64,000 bases of DNA, taken from contig NZ_MASU01000002.1 of the NCBI RefSeq assembly GCF_003202235.1, positions 1-64,000 on the forward strand. The letters run 5' to 3'. Made by a program: the position numbers and the translations under genes. Positions 61,757 to 64,000 of this stretch are shown piece by piece (positions within the stretch are counted from its first letter, which is position 1; the number at the start of each line of letters is the position of its first letter). A model generated the notes under the pieces. The model was not told the DNA's origin and made no database searches. It was given only the letters and a program-made list of their open reading frames with translations. This stretch comes from Prauserella flavalba. Lineage in GTDB: Bacteria > Actinomycetota > Actinomycetes > Mycobacteriales > Pseudonocardiaceae.

Positions 61757-64000
61757 ATGGGTACGGGACCTCGGGGTGAGCGGCTCATCGACTGGACCGG
61801 GGAGCGGTGCGTGCCGTGGGCCGACGACCTCCAGGTCATCTACGAGCACTACCACCGGTACGCCTTCGCGCTGCGGTTCACCGAGGGCAAGCGCGTGCTC
61901 GACCTCGCCAGCGGTGAGGGCTTCGGCAGCGCGCTGATGGCCGCCAAGGCCACGCAGGTCGTGGGCATCGACATCGACGAGACCACCGTCGAGCACGCCC
62001 GGCAGCGCTACCCGCTCGGCAACGTCCGGTTCGAGGTCGGCTCGATCACCGACCCCGGCGCGTGTGCGAGCGAGGAGCCCTTCGACGTCATCACGTGCTT
62101 CGAGGCGGTGGAGCACGTGCTGGAGCAGGACCGGCTGATGGAGCTGGTCGGCAACCGGCTCGCGCCCGGCGGGATCTTTCTGTGCAGCACGCCCGACATC
62201 GACGTCTACACCCACGACCACGGCAACGAGAACCCCTACCACGTCCACGAGCTGCACGAGGGCGCCTTCCGGGAGCTGCTCGGCGGACGCTTCGAGCACG
62301 TGCTGCTGCTCAAGCAGAACGTCGCCGTCGGCTCGGTGATCCACGACGGCGAGTCCGGCTGCGACAGCGAGACCTACACGCTGAGCAGGCGCGCGGCCGA
62401 CGACTGGTCGGTGGACCGCGGCGCCCCGCACACCTACTTCGTGGGCATCGCGTCGAACCGGCCGTTCGAGGTGCCGCACACGTCCGTGCTCGTCGACCCC
62501 AAGCTGACCCTGGTGCATGAGGCGAGGGCCGGTGAGATCGCGGGGCTGGCCGACTCGGTGCGCACCCTGGAGGCCAGGCTGCGTGAGCGCACCGCCGCCG
62601 TCGAGGACGCCGAGGCCAGGGCGCGGACGCTCGCCGGGGAGCGGGACGAGGCGCTGGCCCAGCTGCGTCGCGTCAACGAGTGCTATCGCAAGGCCGTCGA
62701 CGAGGGCGACCAGCTGCGCCGCAGGGCCACCCGTGACGCGGCGAGGCTGAGCTGGCTCTCGGACAACCTCGGCACCCTGCGCCAGACCGTCAACCACCTC
62801 GCTGGGGAGAACGCCAGGCTCTCCGCCGAACACTCCGAGCTCGCGCAGAAGCTGCTCGGCCGCTACCGCTCCGCCGTCGAGAAGCTCGCCCCTCGCGGCA
62901 CCCGCCGCCGCGACGCCTACGAGACCGCGCTGGGCAGGCAACCGGGGCCGGTCGTGCCCGCCGAGGAGGTGCCGGGGCCGGTCGCCGTCACCACCAGCGA
63001 CGAGCCGATCGTCTCGGTGGTGATCCCGATCTACGGCAACTGGGCCTACACGCGCCGGTGCCTCGAGTCGATCGAGGTCAACCTGCCGATCACGCCGTTC
63101 GAGGTCATCGTGGTCGACGACGCCTCGCCCGACGACACGGCCGACCGCGTCGCGGGCTGCGCGGGGGTGCGGCTGGTCCGCGCGCCACGCAACCTCGGCT
63201 TCATCGGCGCGTGCAACCTCGGCGCCGAGCACGCGCGCGGCGAGCTGGTGATGTTCCTCAACAACGACACCGAGGCCCGGCCCGGCTGGCTGGACAAGCT
63301 CGTGCAGGTCTTCGACAACGACGCCTCCGTCGGGCTCGCCGGGTCGAAGCTCGTCTACCCGGACGGCACCCTCCAGGAGTCCGGCGGCATCATCTGGCGC
63401 GACGGCAACGGCTGGAACTACGGCAGGGGAGCCAACCCCGACGAGCCGCGGTTTCGCACGATGCGCGACGTCGACTACTGCTCGGGCGCGGCGCTTCTCG
63501 TGCGCCGCGACCTCTTCGAGCGCATCGGCGGCTTCGACACCCGCTACGCGCCCGCGTACTACGAGGACACCGATCTCGCGTTCGCCGTGCGTGCCGCGGG
63601 CTACCGCACCGTCGTGCAGCCCGAGTCGGTGGTGGTGCACCACGAGGGCGTCTCGAACGGCACCGACACCGGTTCCGGCGTGAAGCGGCACCAGGAGCTC
63701 AACCGCGAGGTCTTCGCCGAGAAGTGGGCGAGCGCATTGGCCGACCACCTGCCCGAGGCGAGCCCCGGCAACCTGTGGCTCGCCCGCGCCCGGGGTGCGC
63801 ACGGCCACCGCGGCGGGCTCGTCCTCGTCGCCGACCACCAGGTGCCGCGCACCAAGGAGGACTCAGGCTCGGTCCGCATGGCCCGGCTGCTCGACCTGCT
63901 CGTCGACCTCGGCCAGCGCGTGGTGTTCTTCCCCATGAACGGTGCGATCCCCGAGGAGTACACGGCGCCGCTGCACCGCAAGGGCGTCACCGTGATCGCC
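61757..64000 (+). CDS. Methyltransferase-coiled coil-glycosyltransferase fusion (5' part)
   Basis: 748 codons are visible and the frame is open at the right edge. Domain 1 (about 1-235): SAM methyltransferase, VLDLASGEGFGSALMA, VVGIDIDETTVEHA, ITCFEAVEHV. Domain 2 (about 255-385): Glu/Arg/Ala-rich coiled coil. Domain 3 (about 412-650): GT2 glycosyltransferase, VSVVIPIYGNWAYTRRCLES, VVDDASPDD, FLNNDTEARPGWL, CSGAALLVRR, YYEDTDLAF. Domain 4 begins at about 675 (GGLVLVADHQVPRTKEDSGS), the start of a GT4-like glycosyltransferase. Such proteins build and cap surface polysaccharides. ATG 42 nt after the preceding methyltransferase gene. Confidence 0.9.
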   Translation, partial: MGTGPRGERLIDWTGERCVPWADDLQVIYEHYHRYAFALRFTEGKRVLDLASGEGFGSALMAAKATQVVGIDIDETTVEHARQRYPLGNVRFEVGSITDPGACASEEPFDVITCFEAVEHVLEQDRLMELVGNRLAPGGIFLCSTPDIDVYTHDHGNENPYHVHELHEGAFRELLGGRFEHVLLLKQNVAVGSVIHDGESGCDSETYTLSRRAADDWSVDRGAPHTYFVGIASNRPFEVPHTSVLVDPKLTLVHEARAGEIAGLADSVRTLEARLRERTAAVEDAEARARTLAGERDEALAQLRRVNECYRKAVDEGDQLRRRATRDAARLSWLSDNLGTLRQTVNHLAGENARLSAEHSELAQKLLGRYRSAVEKLAPRGTRRRDAYETALGRQPGPVVPAEEVPGPVAVTTSDEPIVSVVIPIYGNWAYTRRCLESIEVNLPITPFEVIVVDDASPDDTADRVAGCAGVRLVRAPRNLGFIGACNLGAEHARGELVMFLNNDTEARPGWLDKLVQVFDNDASVGLAGSKLVYPDGTLQESGGIIWRDGNGWNYGRGANPDEPRFRTMRDVDYCSGAALLVRRDLFERIGGFDTRYAPAYYEDTDLAFAVRAAGYRTVVQPESVVVHHEGVSNGTDTGSGVKRHQELNREVFAEKWASALADHLPEASPGNLWLARARGAHGHRGGLVLVADHQVPRTKEDSGSVRMARLLDLLVDLGQRVVFFPMNGAIPEEYTAPLHRKGVTVIA

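Noticed and set aside
60284-63838. 1184-codon minus-strand open frame over the methyltransferase and glycosyltransferase genes
   Set aside because: The plus strand carries clear SAM and GT2 motifs across two genes; the minus-strand translation is low complexity and spans an intergenic gap.

Overview
The window is about 70% G+C, uses GTG and TTG starts freely, and has many overlapping stop/start codons (ATGA, GTGA, TGATG). It opens with the cell-growth signalling block pknB-pknA-pbpA-rodA-pstP-fhaB-fhaA followed by tRNA-Leu, which in actinobacteria lies close to the replication origin. Gene content and protein style (YbaB-like small proteins, XRE-TPR regulators, LAETG surface protein, large surface-glycan enzymes) fit a filamentous actinomycete, most likely Pseudonocardiaceae (Amycolatopsis, Saccharomonospora or Prauserella type). 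This is inferred from sequence alone; no database search was possible and coordinates were counted by eye.

Layout. 1-10.2 kb: end of a membrane protein, the Ser/Thr kinase and peptidoglycan block on the minus strand, tRNA-Leu(CAG). 10.3-12.7 kb: cystathionine gamma-lyase-like enzyme and a sortase-anchored thioester protein. 12.8-19.8 kb: a tightly overlapping operon for a peptide/nickel-type ABC importer, an SDR and an amidase. 19.8-23.1 kb: an LLM flavin oxidoreductase, a palindromic array of 21-bp repeats cutting off an MFS gene remnant, and two overlapping CitE-like lyases. 23.4-29 kb: small unknown proteins including a YbaB-like trio, an FAD lactone oxidase, a D-amino-acid PLP enzyme and a TetR regulator. 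29.3-35 kb: two unknown small proteins divergent from an XRE-TPR regulator with a Tat-like segment, an APH-type kinase and an NB-ARC/TPR regulator. 35-38 kb: a copper operon (membrane protein, YcnI, CopC, CopD). 38.2-43.5 kb: a compatible-solute operon in which a BCCT carrier is followed, each gene overlapping the next, by a complete OpuC/ProU-type ABC importer. 43.5-44.6 kb: a TauD-type dioxygenase preceded by a small ORF with three consecutive Cys codons, a candidate cysteine attenuator. 44.6-52.3 kb: RecB-like nuclease, SDR, UDP-glucose dehydrogenase, gamma-glutamyltransferase-like protein, and a sigma factor overlapping a double-VOC protein. 52.4-57.2 kb: molybdopterin oxidoreductase, membrane protein, NarL-type two-component pair. 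57.3-64 kb: a 31-aa membrane protein, a SHOCT/Pro-Gln-rich membrane protein, an AlgX/AlgJ-like protein, a methyltransferase, and the start of a methyltransferase-coiled-coil-glycosyltransferase protein that runs off the right edge; this looks like the beginning of a surface-glycan locus.

Most distinctive signals: three intergenic hairpins sharing an outer AAGGCCACC/GGTGGCCTT stem but with different, still perfectly paired inner stems; the eight-unit palindromic array at the broken MFS gene; the Cys-codon leader before the dioxygenase; perfect inverted repeats before the BCCT operon and between the SDR and UDP-glucose dehydrogenase genes; and the regulator that carries a twin-arginine-like segment between its DNA-binding and TPR parts.
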